DNA of 64,000 bases, from the NCBI RefSeq assembly GCF_014905555.1, contig NZ_BNGS01000016.1:47282-111281 (forward strand), given 5' to 3'. Source of the stretch: Streptomyces sp. Y2F8-2. GTDB lineage: Bacteria; Actinomycetota; Actinomycetes; Streptomycetales; Streptomycetaceae. A model generated the notes under the pieces. The model had not been told where the DNA came from. It made no database searches and saw nothing but the letters and a program-made list of their open reading frames with translations. A program made the position numbers and the translations under genes. Below, in pieces: positions 16,324-24,954 of the stretch (the stretch's first letter is position 1; every line of letters starts with the position of its first letter).

Positions 16324-17064
16324 TCACCGCCCGCCGGCCACCCTCAGCACGGCGCCCGTCGTGTACGAGGACTCCGGGGACATCAGCCAGGCGATCGCCG
16401 CGGCGATCTCCTCGGCGCTGCCGGCCCGGCGCAGCGGGATCGCCGCCGCCATCCGCCGGGGCCGGTCCGGGTCGCCCATCGCCGCGTGGATCTCGGTGTC
16501 GACCAGTCCGGGTGCCACCGCGTTGACGCGGATGCCGTCCGGTCCCAGTTCCTTGGAGAGGCCCATCGTCAGGGTGTCCACCGCGGCCTTGGACGCCGCG
16601 TAGTGGACGTACTCACCGGGACTTCCCAGCGTCGCCGCCCCCGACGACACGTTGACGATGACACCGCTCCCGCGTGCCGCCATCTCCCGCGCGGCGCGGC
16701 GCGAACACAGCAGCGTACCGAGGAGGTTGACCTCCACCACCCGGCGCAGAACGTCGGTGTCCGTGTCCGCGAGCCGGCCCAGCGGTCCCGTCATCCCGGC
16801 GTTGTTCACCAGACCCGTCACCGGTCCCAGGGCGTCGGCGGCCGTATCGAAGAGCCGGTCGACAGCGGCCTCGTCGGACGTGTCCACGCACACGGTGACA
16901 CACCGCGCCCCCGCCGCCCGTACGGCCTCGGCGGTCCGCTCCGCGGCCTCGGCGTCGCGCAGGTAGCCGAGCACCACGTCGTGCCCGTCCGCCGCGAGCC
17001 GCACGCAGGTGGCGGCACCGATCCCGCGGCTGCCGCCCGTGACCACCGTCACCGGACGCGTCAT
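16324..17064 (-). CDS. SDR-family oxidoreductase (FabG-like)
   Basis: A 246-residue classical short-chain dehydrogenase/reductase. The cofactor motif TGGSRGIGAATCVRLAA is at 9-25, followed by NNAG (about 90-93), catalytic Ser in VSSGAATLG, Y-x-x-x-K in YVHYAASKAA, and the PGLVDTEI loop. NADPH preference is suggested by the Arg in SRG. Substrate unknown; many actinobacterial FabG-like SDRs act on 3-oxoacyl or sugar substrates. It is a single gene on the minus strand, with a 282-base gap to the divergent secreted-protein gene. Confidence 0.85.
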   Translation of the reverse strand: MTRPVTVVTGGSRGIGAATCVRLAADGHDVVLGYLRDAEAAERTAEAVRAAGARCVTVCVDTSDEAAVDRLFDTAADALGPVTGLVNNAGMTGPLGRLADTDTDVLRRVVEVNLLGTLLCSRRAAREMAARGSGVIVNVSSGAATLGSPGEYVHYAASKAAVDTLTMGLSKELGPDGIRVNAVAPGLVDTEIHAAMGDPDRPRRMAAAIPLRRAGSAEEIAAAIAWLMSPESSYTTGAVLRVAGGR

Positions 17065-17252
17065 CTGTGGTCTCCCCCTCCCGAGCCCCAACGGAGTGGA
17101 TCATCCTACGCTCGTACCCGTACGCCCGAGCCCTACCTGTCTGGCGGTCAGTTCTGCGCACGCGCCTCGCCTTTGACGGAGAAACAGACAGAGAGCCATC
17201 GGTATGCGCCTGGTGCGGCGTTTACACCCGACCGGCCCCGTCGGATCACACC

Positions 17253-17281
17253 TTGCGCTCGTCCGATATGACAGTTATGTG
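17253..17281 (+). promoter_or_regulatory. possible promoter for the secreted His/Gly-rich protein
   Basis: TTGCGC at 17253-17258 and TATGTG at 17276-17281, with a 17-base spacer, form a candidate vegetative promoter about 65 bases upstream of the ATG at 17347. Weak match; included because no better candidate is seen in the 282-base gap. Confidence 0.3.
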
Positions 17282-17346
17282 CCGTGTCTATACGTTCATC
17301 GCAGTTCGGCTGCCCGGCCGGCGTCTCTGCGACAGAAGGAAATGAC

Positions 17347-17985
17347 ATGCCCACGCGTACCTTCGCCGTGGCCGCCGCCCTAGTAGGCGCGACCGCCCTC
17401 GCCACCACCGGCCTCACCTATGCATCGGCAGCCGGACCCGACCGGCCCGCCCCGGCCGCCAAGCCGGCCGCCAAACCGGCCGTCGCGCACGTTCACCGTG
17501 CGGCTCCGCCCGCCCGGCATCCGGCCGCCCCCGCCGCACCGGCTCCCCAGGGCAAGACGGACGAGAAGCGGGACGAGGGCCGCGACGGCGGCCATGAGCA
17601 CGGTGGGGGCCACGGCCACAGGCACGAGGGCAGGATCCACTTCAACGAGCGGACGTACTCCGCGGCCGAGGAGGGCTGCATCGTCGCCGCGAGCGGACTC
17701 GGCTCCAGCAGCTTCAGCGTCTTCAACGACAGCGACAAGACCGTCGAGGTCTTCCGCGGGTTCACCTGTGACAACGGAGCCCCGGTCGCCGTCGTCGGCC
17801 CGCACGGCGACACCTTCGGGGTGGTGACCCGCACCGCTCACGAGGGCTACGGCGAGCAGGAGGACCACGAGGGCTTCGGCGGATTCGGCGGTTACGGGGG
17901 CTCCGGCGGCTTCGGGGGCCTGTTCCCGGACGACGGTGTCGTGGGCAGCTTCCGGGTGATCGGCCACCACGACGACGAGTGGTGA
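17347..17985 (+). CDS. secreted His- and Gly-rich protein of unknown function
   Basis: A 212-residue exported protein. A good ribosome site (AGAAGGAAA) precedes the ATG. The signal peptide is FAVAAALVGATALATTGLTYASA with a likely cleavage after ASAAG. Then come a Pro/Ala linker, a charged patch rich in His (HEHGGGHGHRHEG, about 94-106), a compact domain with two Cys (EEGCIVAAS and GFTCDNG, about residues 118 and 142) that may pair, and a Gly/Phe-rich segment (GFGGFGGYGGSGGFGG) before an acidic tail. The His patch could bind metal. Family not recognised beyond similarity in style to Streptomyces cell-surface proteins. Confidence 0.7.
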   Translation: MPTRTFAVAAALVGATALATTGLTYASAAGPDRPAPAAKPAAKPAVAHVHRAAPPARHPAAPAAPAPQGKTDEKRDEGRDGGHEHGGGHGHRHEGRIHFNERTYSAAEEGCIVAASGLGSSSFSVFNDSDKTVEVFRGFTCDNGAPVAVVGPHGDTFGVVTRTAHEGYGEQEDHEGFGGFGGYGGSGGFGGLFPDDGVVGSFRVIGHHDDEW

Positions 17986-18080
17986 CGACACCCCCCGCGA
18001 TACCCGCCTGGCGGGCCCGCGCCCGAACCCGCCCCTGCACACCTCTTGGCTACGCCTCCCCCGTCCCCAAAACTGAGCCG

Positions 18081-18557
18081 ATGACCCAGCGCGTGGAGCT
18101 CGCGACCGTGATGGACCGGCTGGCCGTCGACGGACTCGTCACCGAGTACGCGGCGGCCGTGGACGACGGGGACTGGGAGGCGTACCGGGGATTGTTCACG
18201 GGCGACGGGCGCGCCGACTACCGCTCGGCCGGCGGGATCGAGGGTGATGCCCGGCAGGTCGCCGGGTGGCTCGAGGAGACCATGCGGCTGTTCCCCATGC
18301 GCCAGCACCTGATCGTCAACCGGCGCATCCGGTTCGGCGTGCTGGAGCGGGACATCGGCGACACGGCCGGGGTGTGGGCCGACTACGTCAACCCGATGCG
18401 GTTCGCGAGCGGGGACGGCGACGGCGGGACGCCCGAGCCGGACTTCGTCTGCGGCGGGCGCTACGCGTTCACGTTCCTGCGCACGGACGACGGCTGGCGG
18501 CTGCGCGCGGTGGTCGTCCAGGAGAAGTGGCGCCGCGCCCCGCGCCCGTCCACCTGA
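18081..18557 (+). CDS. SnoaL-like/NTF2-fold protein
   Basis: A 158-residue protein of the SnoaL_4 (nuclear-transport-factor-2 fold) type. Features include the N-terminal helix VMDRLAVDGLVTEYAAAVDDGDWEAYRGLF, ADYRSAGGIEGDARQVAGWLEE, the strand MRQHLIVNRRI and the last strand WRLRAVVVQEKW. Members are small cyclases, dehydratases or binding proteins; residues alone do not define the activity. Start ATG 18081 is the first in frame after a run without ribosome site, so leaderless translation is possible. It stands alone, 103 bases before lnt. Confidence 0.78.
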   Translation: MTQRVELATVMDRLAVDGLVTEYAAAVDDGDWEAYRGLFTGDGRADYRSAGGIEGDARQVAGWLEETMRLFPMRQHLIVNRRIRFGVLERDIGDTAGVWADYVNPMRFASGDGDGGTPEPDFVCGGRYAFTFLRTDDGWRLRAVVVQEKWRRAPRPST

Positions 18558-18660
18558 GCGGTAGCGCTGAGCAGTACCGCCCACGCCTCCGGGCGGGCCC
18601 CACGCGCCGCACACCGAGGCCCCCTGTCCAAGATTCCTCCGGGGCGCGCACACTGGAGAC

Positions 18661-20259
18661 ATGATCTGGGGAGGGAAGCACCGCATCCGGAGGCTCGACG
18701 ACTGGCTCGCCTCCCGGTGGTGGCGCGGTGCCGCGGCCGTGATCGCCGGTGCACTGCCGGTGCTCACCTTCCCGGCGCCGTCCTGGTGGTGGTTCGCGTA
18801 CGTCTGCCTGGTCCCGTGGATCCTGCTCGTGCGCACGGCCCCGACCGGCAAGCGGGCCGCGTACGACGGCTGGCTCGGCGGCTTCGGCTTCATGACGGCC
18901 GTGCACCACTGGCTGCTGCCGAACCTGAACGTGTTCACGTTCGTCATCGCGGCACTGCTCGGAGCGCTGTGGGCGCCCTGGGGCTGGCTGGTGCGGCGGT
19001 TCCTGGCCGGGGTGCCCTCGCCGGGGCGGGTCTGCGCCGCCCTGGTCGTCCTGCCGTCGGGCTGGCTGATGGTGGAGCTGGTCCGCTCCTGGCAGGGGCT
19101 CGGCGGCCCCTGGGGGCTGCTGGGGTCGAGCCAGTGGCAGGTGGAGCCCGCACTGCGGCTCGCCTCCATCGGCGGGGTGTGGCTTCTGAGCTTCCTCGTC
19201 GTGGCCGTCAACGTCGCCCTGGCGCTGCTGATGTCCGTGCGCGCGTCGCGCGTGCCGGCCCTGGCAGGGCTCGTCGCGACGGCCGCTGTGACCTCGGCGG
19301 CCTGGGCCTGGTCGCCGCGGCCCGATGTCGACGGACGGGTGCGGATCGCGGTCGTGCAGCCCGGCATCGTAGATGGCACCGACAGCGGCATGAAACGCTT
19401 CGACCTTCAGGAGCGGCTCACCCGCGAACTCGCCGGGCAGGATGTGGACCTGGTCGTCTGGGGCGAGAGCAGCGTCGGCTTCGACCTCGGGCAGCGGCCC
19501 GACCTGGCTCGCCGGGTCGCGGCGCTGTCCCGTCAGGTGAAGGCCGACGTCCTCGTCAACGTCGACGCCCGCCGCTCCGACCACCCCGGCATCTACAAGA
19601 GTTCCGTGCTCATCGGCCCGGACGGCCCGACCGGCGACCGCTACGACAAGATGCGGCTCGTCCCGTTCGGCGAGTACATACCGGCGCGGTCGCTTCTCGG
19701 CTGGGCCACCTCGGTCGGCAAGGCGGCCGGTGAGGACCGCAGGCGCGGCACCGAGCAGGTGGTGATGAACGTGGGGCACGGGCTGCGCGTCGGCCCGATG
19801 GTCTGCTTCGAGTCCGCCTTCCCGGACATGAGCCGGCACCTCGCCGAGGACGGCGCCGACGTGCTGCTCGCCCAGTCGTCGACGTCGACCTTCCAGCACA
19901 GCTGGGCGCCGGAGCAGCACGCCTCGCTGGCCGCGCTGCGCGCCGCCGAGACCGGTCGCCCGATGGTGCACGCCACGCTGACCGGGGTCTCCGCCGTCTA
20001 CGGTCCGAGCGGCGAGCGGATCGGCTCCTGGCTCGGCACCGACCGGAGCACGTCGGCGGTCTATGAGGTGCCGACCGCCCACGGCGTCACCCCGTACGTC
20101 CGCTTCGGCGACTGGCCGGTGCACGGCGCCCTGCTGGTGATCGCCGGGCTCGGTGTGACCGAGGGGCTCCGGGCGCTCAGGGCGCGACGGCGCGCTCCCG
20201 CACCGCGGTCACAACCCGCTCGCACAACTCGTGTGTCGCCAGTGCGTCCCTGGCGCTGA
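18661..20259 (+). CDS. lnt: apolipoprotein N-acyltransferase
   Basis: A 532-residue membrane enzyme that N-acylates the diacylglyceryl-cysteine of lipoproteins. Six or so hydrophobic segments fill residues 20-215; the nitrilase-like domain follows with the Glu-Lys-Cys triad visible as Glu269 (VVWGESS), Lys330 (RYDKMRLVPFGEYIP) and Cys382 (MVCFESAFPD). A C-terminal hydrophobic segment and a basic tail end the protein. Streptomyces are known to carry two Lnt homologues and to make triacylated lipoproteins, though Lnt is dispensable. The last 83 bases overlap the convergent oxidoreductase gene (20177-20259), so its basic tail is encoded antisense to that gene's C-terminus. Confidence 0.9.
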   Translation: MIWGGKHRIRRLDDWLASRWWRGAAAVIAGALPVLTFPAPSWWWFAYVCLVPWILLVRTAPTGKRAAYDGWLGGFGFMTAVHHWLLPNLNVFTFVIAALLGALWAPWGWLVRRFLAGVPSPGRVCAALVVLPSGWLMVELVRSWQGLGGPWGLLGSSQWQVEPALRLASIGGVWLLSFLVVAVNVALALLMSVRASRVPALAGLVATAAVTSAAWAWSPRPDVDGRVRIAVVQPGIVDGTDSGMKRFDLQERLTRELAGQDVDLVVWGESSVGFDLGQRPDLARRVAALSRQVKADVLVNVDARRSDHPGIYKSSVLIGPDGPTGDRYDKMRLVPFGEYIPARSLLGWATSVGKAAGEDRRRGTEQVVMNVGHGLRVGPMVCFESAFPDMSRHLAEDGADVLLAQSSTSTFQHSWAPEQHASLAALRAAETGRPMVHATLTGVSAVYGPSGERIGSWLGTDRSTSAVYEVPTAHGVTPYVRFGDWPVHGALLVIAGLGVTEGLRALRARRRAPAPRSQPARTTRVSPVRPWR

Positions 20260-21088
20260 GCACCTTGCCGGCGCGGACGGCGTCGAGGAAGGCGAGCGCG
20301 GCTTGCTCGATGCCGCGCTGCCGGGCCACCGGCACCCAGTCGCCGCGCCGACGCACGGTCGGCTGGCCCTTGTGGTCGACGATCTCCGCGAGGTTGAGCA
20401 CCTGCCGCTTGGAGTCCTGCCCGGAGACCTCCAGGATCTCCTCGGCGGAACCGCTCAGCCGGTTCATCACGCCGAGCGCGGTGAATCCGTCACCGGACAG
20501 CTGGAGCACCACGTGGTGCAGCAGTCCGCCCTCGACACGGCCCCGCACGGTCACGTCGTCGACCGTGCCGGGCACGAGGAACCGCAGTGTGTCGACGACG
20601 TGGACGAAGTCGTCGAGGATCATCTTGCGCGGCTCCTCGGGCAGTCCGACCCGGTTCTTCTGCATCAGGACGAGGTCACGCGGGTGGTCGGCGCACTGCA
20701 CGTATCCGGGTGCGTAACGCCGGTTGAACCCGACCGCGAGGCTGACGTTCCGCTCCTCCGCGAGCCGTACCAGCCGCTCGGAGTCGGCGAGTTCGTAGGC
20801 GAGCGGCTTGTCGACGTACGTCGGTATCCCCGCCTTGAGGAGCCGGGTGACGACCTCGGGGTGAGTGGTGGTGGGCGTGTGCACGAACGCCGCGTCGAGG
20901 TCCTGTGCGAGCAGCGCGTCCAGATCGGCGTGCCTCTGCCCGTGCGGGAGGTGGAGGCTGTCGCCGACGCGGTGGAGGGTGGCGGGGGTGCGTGTCTGGA
21001 GGTGCAGGTCGACCCCGGGTTGCAGGGCGAGCACCGGCAGATAGGCCTTCTGCGCGATGTCGCCGAGTCCGATGCAGCCGACCTTCAC
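20177..21088 (-). CDS. Gfo/Idh/MocA family oxidoreductase
   Basis: A 303-residue NAD(P)-dependent oxidoreductase, shorter than the paralogue at 12.7 kb. The Rossmann motif VGCIGLGDIAQKAYLPVL is at 3-20, the E/D-K-P catalytic motif is VDKPLAYEL (about 92-100) and VGFNRRYAP follows. In the C-terminal domain DDFVHVVDTLRFLVPG is the substrate-side helix. Substrate unknown. It shares the strand with the FAD monooxygenase 9 bases upstream, so one transcript is likely. The 3' end overlaps lnt by 83 bases in the opposite sense. Confidence 0.85.
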   Translation of the reverse strand: MKVGCIGLGDIAQKAYLPVLALQPGVDLHLQTRTPATLHRVGDSLHLPHGQRHADLDALLAQDLDAAFVHTPTTTHPEVVTRLLKAGIPTYVDKPLAYELADSERLVRLAEERNVSLAVGFNRRYAPGYVQCADHPRDLVLMQKNRVGLPEEPRKMILDDFVHVVDTLRFLVPGTVDDVTVRGRVEGGLLHHVVLQLSGDGFTALGVMNRLSGSAEEILEVSGQDSKRQVLNLAEIVDHKGQPTVRRRGDWVPVARQRGIEQAALAFLDAVRAGKVLSARDALATHELCERVVTAVRERAVAP

Positions 21089-21097
21089 GGGGTGCTC

Positions 21098-22282
21098 CTA
21101 GGAATTGCCGACGGGTGCCTGGTCCGAAGCATACGGCGGCTGCGGTGGCCGCCAGTCGGCGATGCCTTCGAAGCCGCGCAGGAGCAGCGCGGGTGATGCC
21201 TTCGACAGCGCGGCGATCGCGGCGTCGCGTACGGCGATCCCGACGCGGCCGCGCATCATGTTCAGGCGGGCGGCCCGGACGGCCTGGCGGGTGAGGGCGG
21301 TCGTCCGGGGCAGCCGGGCGGCCGTGTACGCGGCGAGGTCGTCGCAGTGGTGGGCGAGCACGATCGCGTCCTCGATGGCCTGGTTGCCGCCCTGACCCAG
21401 CGTCGGCGGCATGGCGTGCGCGGCATCGCCGAGAAGGGCGACCCTGCCGCGGTGGTGGGCGGGCAGCGGCTCGGCGAGGTGGTGGACGTCGTGGCGCAGC
21501 ACGTCCTCGGGGCGGGCGGCGGCGAGGACGGCCGGGATCGGGTCGTGCCAGTCGCCGAACCGCCGCAGGAGTTCGGCCTTCTCGTCGTCGGACGCGCGCT
21601 GCCCGGCGGGCACGACGGCCGCCGCGTAGGCGTAGACCCGGCCGTCCTTGAGCGGATGGGTGCCCCAGATGCGGCCTCGGCCCCAGGTCTCGTGGGAGGC
21701 GAACGCGGGTCCGGGCACGGGGACCATGACGCGCCAGGTGGTGAATCCGGAGTAGACGGGCCCCGGGTGGTGCGGGAACAGTGTCCGTCGTACGCCGGAG
21801 TGGATGCCGTCGGCGGCCACGACCAGTTCTGCCTCCAGGTCTCCGTCCAAGGTGGCGACCCGGGCCGGGCGCTCGATGTCGCCGGGGTCGGCGAGGCGAG
21901 CGGCGGCGGCCGTGCGGATGGCGTCCGGCGGCAGCAGGGCGGCCAGGCTGTCGATGAGGATGGCCCGGGGCAGCAGGACGAGCGGTCCGCCGAAGCGCTC
22001 GGCCGCGGCAGCGGCGCTGGTCCGGGTGAGCCAGCGTCCGCCGGGGGTGCGCAGCCCGCCGTCCCCCTGCCAGGCGGCGAGGTCGCGGAGCGCGTGGCCG
22101 ATGCCGATGACGTCCAGTGCACGCAGGGCGTTCGGAGCGAGGGAGATGGCCGCGCCGACCGGCTCGAGCGAAGGAGCGCGCTCCAGCACGGTGACCCGGA
22201 GCCCGCGCAGGTGCAGGGCCGCGGCCGCGGTGAGGCCACCGATGCCGCCGCCGATCACGATCGCACGCGACTGCTGTGCCAT
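21098..22282 (-). CDS. FAD-dependent aromatic-type monooxygenase
   Basis: A 394-residue flavoprotein hydroxylase of the PHBH/UbiH type (FAD_binding_3). GxGxxG is VIGGGIGGLTAAAALHLRG (9-27) followed by VLERAPSLEPVGAAISL, the DG motif ELVVAADGIHSGVR, and the second FAD motif VALLGDAAHAMPPTLGQGGNQAIEDA. Such enzymes use NAD(P)H and oxygen to hydroxylate aromatic or related compounds. It is divergent from a TetR gene with two operator copies between them, so it is probably the main target of that repressor and may detoxify or degrade its inducer. Cotranscribed with the oxidoreductase downstream (9-base gap). Confidence 0.88.
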   Translation of the reverse strand: MAQQSRAIVIGGGIGGLTAAAALHLRGLRVTVLERAPSLEPVGAAISLAPNALRALDVIGIGHALRDLAAWQGDGGLRTPGGRWLTRTSAAAAAERFGGPLVLLPRAILIDSLAALLPPDAIRTAAAARLADPGDIERPARVATLDGDLEAELVVAADGIHSGVRRTLFPHHPGPVYSGFTTWRVMVPVPGPAFASHETWGRGRIWGTHPLKDGRVYAYAAAVVPAGQRASDDEKAELLRRFGDWHDPIPAVLAAARPEDVLRHDVHHLAEPLPAHHRGRVALLGDAAHAMPPTLGQGGNQAIEDAIVLAHHCDDLAAYTAARLPRTTALTRQAVRAARLNMMRGRVGIAVRDAAIAALSKASPALLLRGFEGIADWRPPQPPYASDQAPVGNS

Positions 22283-22318
22283 GGCTGCTCCTCACGTCCC
22301 ACGATGCTCCGACCAGGA

Positions 22319-22334
22319 CACTACAGGCGTAGTG
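22319..22334. promoter_or_regulatory. TetR operator 1 (divergent monooxygenase/TetR region)
   Basis: CACTAC-AGGC-GTAGTG: perfect 6-base arms with a 4-base spacer. A near-identical copy lies 33 bases away. It sits on the monooxygenase side of the divergent region. Confidence 0.75.
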
Positions 22335-22351
22335 CAAGCGCGTGTCGAGCG

Positions 22352-22367
22352 TACTACAGGAGTAGTG
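22352..22367. promoter_or_regulatory. TetR operator 2 (divergent monooxygenase/TetR region)
   Basis: TACTAC-AGGA-GTAGTG: second copy of the inverted repeat with one arm mismatch, 33 bases (three helix turns) from the first, centre to centre, on the TetR side. It overlaps where the TetR-gene promoter must be; TAGGTT at 22375-22380 is a candidate -10 with the ATG only 7 bases further on, suggesting a leaderless, self-repressed regulator gene. Confidence 0.75.
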
Positions 22368-22387
22368 CGCCGGGTAGGTTGACCTTC

Positions 22388-22978
22388 ATGTCCGCACGCA
22401 CCACGGGCGCCCCTCGCGCCGACCTCGTCGCCGACACCGCGCTCGCCCTGCTCGCCGAGCGCGGGATGCGGGGACTGACCCACCGCGCCGTCGACGAGGC
22501 GGCGGAGCTGCCCCAGGGCTCGACCTCGAACCTCGCCCGGACCCGGCTGGCGCTCCTGGAACTGGCGGTGCGCCGCCTCGCGGAGCGGGAGGCCCGGGTG
22601 CTCGCCCCGGAGGAGATGCCCGATCCCGAGGACGAACTCGGCGCGCTGGTGGACGGCCTGGCCCTGGCGGCCCACCGTTCCCTGACCCGCAACCGGGATC
22701 TCACGCTCGCCCGGTACGAACTGGCCCTGGAGGCCACCCGGCGACCCGAGTTGCGGCGGTACTTCGACGCGGCCGGAGCCCGCTTCCGCGACCAGCTCGC
22801 CGCTCTGCTGACGGCTCTGGGCTCGGCCGACCCGGCCCGGCACATGCTGTCGCTGGTGGCCTGGCTGGACGGGCTGATGTTCTCGTGCGCGGCCGGGACC
22901 TTCACCGCCGAGGTGCCGACCCTGGAAGAGGTCCGCGCCGGGCTGCGGGAACTGCTCGACGGGATGCTCGGCGGCTGA
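22388..22978 (+). CDS. TetR-family transcriptional regulator
   Basis: A 196-residue repressor. The N-terminal helix-turn-helix spans about 12-58 (VADTALALLAERGMRGLTHRAVDEAAELPQGSTSNLARTRLALLELAV). The C-terminal ligand/dimer domain is of the TetR_C_31-like actinobacterial type (SLTRNRDLTLARYELALEATRRPELRRYFDAAG). It is divergent from the FAD monooxygenase, with tandem inverted repeats between them, so autoregulation and control of the monooxygenase are likely. The ligand is not known. Confidence 0.9.
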   Translation: MSARTTGAPRADLVADTALALLAERGMRGLTHRAVDEAAELPQGSTSNLARTRLALLELAVRRLAEREARVLAPEEMPDPEDELGALVDGLALAAHRSLTRNRDLTLARYELALEATRRPELRRYFDAAGARFRDQLAALLTALGSADPARHMLSLVAWLDGLMFSCAAGTFTAEVPTLEEVRAGLRELLDGMLGG

Positions 22979-23039
22979 CCCGGCCGGCCCGGCGGAAATG
23001 CGATGGTGGGAGGCGCTCGGGCCGGGTGAGGATGGGGGC

Positions 23040-23552
23040 ATGACTGCCGAACGCCGGGAACCCGCCCTGAACGCCGACGAACGCACCATGCTGGAAGGCT
23101 GGCTCGACTACCACCGCCACACGCTCGCATGGAAGTGCGAGGGCCTGACCGACGCCCAGCTCAGGACCGCCTCGGTGGAGCCGTCCGAGCTCTCGTTGAT
23201 GGGGCTCGTACGGCACATGGCGGAGGTGGAGCGGGGCTGGTTCCGCAAGGTCCTGGTGGGCGACGATCCGGGGCCGATCTACTACAGCGACGAGGACAAG
23301 GACGGAGAGTTCCACCTCACCGAGGCCGACACCTGGCAGGAGGCGTACACCACCTGGCAGACCGAGGTCGAGATCGCCCGGCGCAATGCGGCCGGCTTCG
23401 GCCTGGACGACCTCTCGCGGGGCACCAGCAGGTTCACCGAGGAACGCTTCAGCCTGCGCTGGATCTACACCCACATGATCGAGGAGTACGCCCGCCACAA
23501 CGGCCACGCCGACCTGATCCGCGAGCGGATCGACGGCGCCACCGGCGACTGA
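23040..23552 (+). CDS. DinB-like (DUF664) four-helix protein
   Basis: A 170-residue member of the DinB/DUF664 superfamily related to mycothiol-dependent enzymes. The fold's metal-binding histidines fit LVRHMAEVERGWFRKV (about 56-71) and IYTHMIEEYARHNGHADLIRERI (about 139-161). Typical family ends WRRH-like HTLAWKCEGLTDAQL and RFTEERFSLRWI are present. In Actinobacteria these are thought to be thiol S-transferases or metal-dependent hydrolases; the exact reaction is unknown. Start ATG 23040 is preferred to one 42 bases upstream, because a GAGGATGGGGG ribosome site lies just before it. Confidence 0.82.
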   Translation: MTAERREPALNADERTMLEGWLDYHRHTLAWKCEGLTDAQLRTASVEPSELSLMGLVRHMAEVERGWFRKVLVGDDPGPIYYSDEDKDGEFHLTEADTWQEAYTTWQTEVEIARRNAAGFGLDDLSRGTSRFTEERFSLRWIYTHMIEEYARHNGHADLIRERIDGATGD

Positions 23553-23664
23553 CGTCACCCCGGGCGGGCGCGGGGCACTCCGTACGGGGCCTCGGATCAC
23601 CCGTGCGGGGCATCCTGCGCCCGTCCGCTCCCCAAAGCGGCGCCGACACAGCAGAGTTGCGCGC

Positions 23665-24114
23665 GTGCACCGAACGACGACGACCGCAACGCTCCTGGTC
23701 TCCGTGGCCGTCTCGGCCCTCGCCGGCTGTGTGACCGTCCAGCGACCGCCGAATCCCGGCCAACCGCCCGCGTCCTCGCGTCCCTCATCGCCGCGTCCCG
23801 ACGGCAGCGGGGAACCACGCGTCGTCCAGGCGCCGGCGCGGGAGGCGCTGGAGATGGTCGGCCCCTCCCCCCGCCCGTCGCCGCCCCCGGCCGCCCCGGA
23901 CCGCGCGGCCCGCCCGGCGCCGACCGCGCCGCACCGCACCGCGGCGGCCCCGCCCCCGCAGCAGACCCGCCCAACCCCCCACGTCGAGGTACCGCCGGCC
24001 GTCTCCAACGCGTTCCCCAAGGACACGGGCGTGTGCGCGCTCGGCCGCAGGTACGGGGGATGGAAGCCGGACAGCCCCGAGGCGACCATCTGCCGGGACA
24101 CATACGGGCGTTGA
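23665..24114 (+). CDS. small putative lipoprotein, Pro-rich
   Basis: A 149-residue secreted protein starting at GTG 23665. The signal TTTTATLLVSVAVSALAGC ends in a canonical lipobox LAGC. A Pro/Ala/Ser-rich linker of about 85 residues follows, then a short conserved-looking end, AVSNAFPKDTGVCALGRRYGGWKPDSPEATICRDTYGR, with two Cys. Similar Streptomyces lipoproteins carry this C-terminal tag, but no function is known. Converges with the helical-repeat gene; CCCTGCCGCC (24124-24133) and GGCGGCAGGG (24183-24192) could form a shared terminator stem. Confidence 0.65.
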   Translation: MHRTTTTATLLVSVAVSALAGCVTVQRPPNPGQPPASSRPSSPRPDGSGEPRVVQAPAREALEMVGPSPRPSPPPAAPDRAARPAPTAPHRTAAAPPPQQTRPTPHVEVPPAVSNAFPKDTGVCALGRRYGGWKPDSPEATICRDTYGR

Positions 24115-24193
24115 GCCCCGGGCCCCTGCCGCCGAATTCCCACCTGCCGCGCGGCCGCCCTCCGAGTGGACGACGGGAGTGTGGCGGCAGGGC

Positions 24194-24760
24194 CTACGGC
24201 CGCTGCCTCGGCGGCCCCGGAGTGCCGTCTCCCGGGCCGTCCCTGGGAGCGGGTCCGGGTCTGCCGGACGGCGGTTCCTCCGCCTCCTCCGCCGCGAGCC
24301 GTCGCTCCAGGCGGCCGATCGCCGCTCTGATGCCCTCGCCGTAGCCGTCGTCGCCGAGAGCGCCGACCGCGGCCCGGGCCAGGCGCAGATGGGCTCGGGC
24401 GGCCTCGCGGCGGCCGAGCTTGACGTAGTCGGCGGCCAGGTTCAGCTGGAGCGAGGGGTACAACGCGTGTGCCGCGAGAGCGCCCTCGTGGTCGGCGAGG
24501 CGCTCCTCGGTCAGCTCCTCGGCGGCCGACAGCGCTCTGAGGTCCCAGGCGAGCTCGTCGGCCGGGTCGTCCTGGGTGTCCGCCATGTAGTGCGCCAGAG
24601 TGCAGCGGTGCAGGGGGTCGCCGTCCTCGCCGATCTCCGCCCACAGCCCCAGGAAGCGGTCCCGGGCCTCCTCCCGGTCGCCGGCGTGGTGCAGCATGAC
24701 GACCTGTCCGATGCGGGTCATGACGGCGTCCGGCGCCGCCTGTTCCTGTCGCTTCGCCAC
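24194..24760 (-). CDS. helical-repeat (TPR-like) protein
   Basis: About 188 residues, mostly paired helices: VMTRIGQVVMLHHAGDREEARDRFLGLWAEIG, DPLHRCTLAHYMADTQDDPADELAWDLRALSAAEEL, LYPSLQLNLAADYVKLGRREAARAHLRLARAAVGALG. This spacing is that of a short tetratricopeptide array, a protein-binding scaffold. The C-terminus is a disordered Pro/Gly-rich tail. GTG 24760 is chosen as start because GGAGGG lies 5 bases upstream; ATG 24772 is the alternative. Partner unknown. Confidence 0.75.
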   Translation of the reverse strand: MAKRQEQAAPDAVMTRIGQVVMLHHAGDREEARDRFLGLWAEIGEDGDPLHRCTLAHYMADTQDDPADELAWDLRALSAAEELTEERLADHEGALAAHALYPSLQLNLAADYVKLGRREAARAHLRLARAAVGALGDDGYGEGIRAAIGRLERRLAAEEAEEPPSGRPGPAPRDGPGDGTPGPPRQRP

Positions 24761-24954
24761 CGCGCCCTCCATGGTCGTCACCGTCATCACGACGCTAACC
24801 GCCACCACGGACAATGAGGCTCAGGCAGCTCCGTACGGCACTGGGCCAAGCCGGTGACGACAGGGCCGACCGACGAAGGCCACCGGCCGCACGCGCAGGA
24901 CCCCCGCCGTGTCCTCCGCGGACGCGCGGCCGTGCGGCCTCGCCTCTCCGGGTG

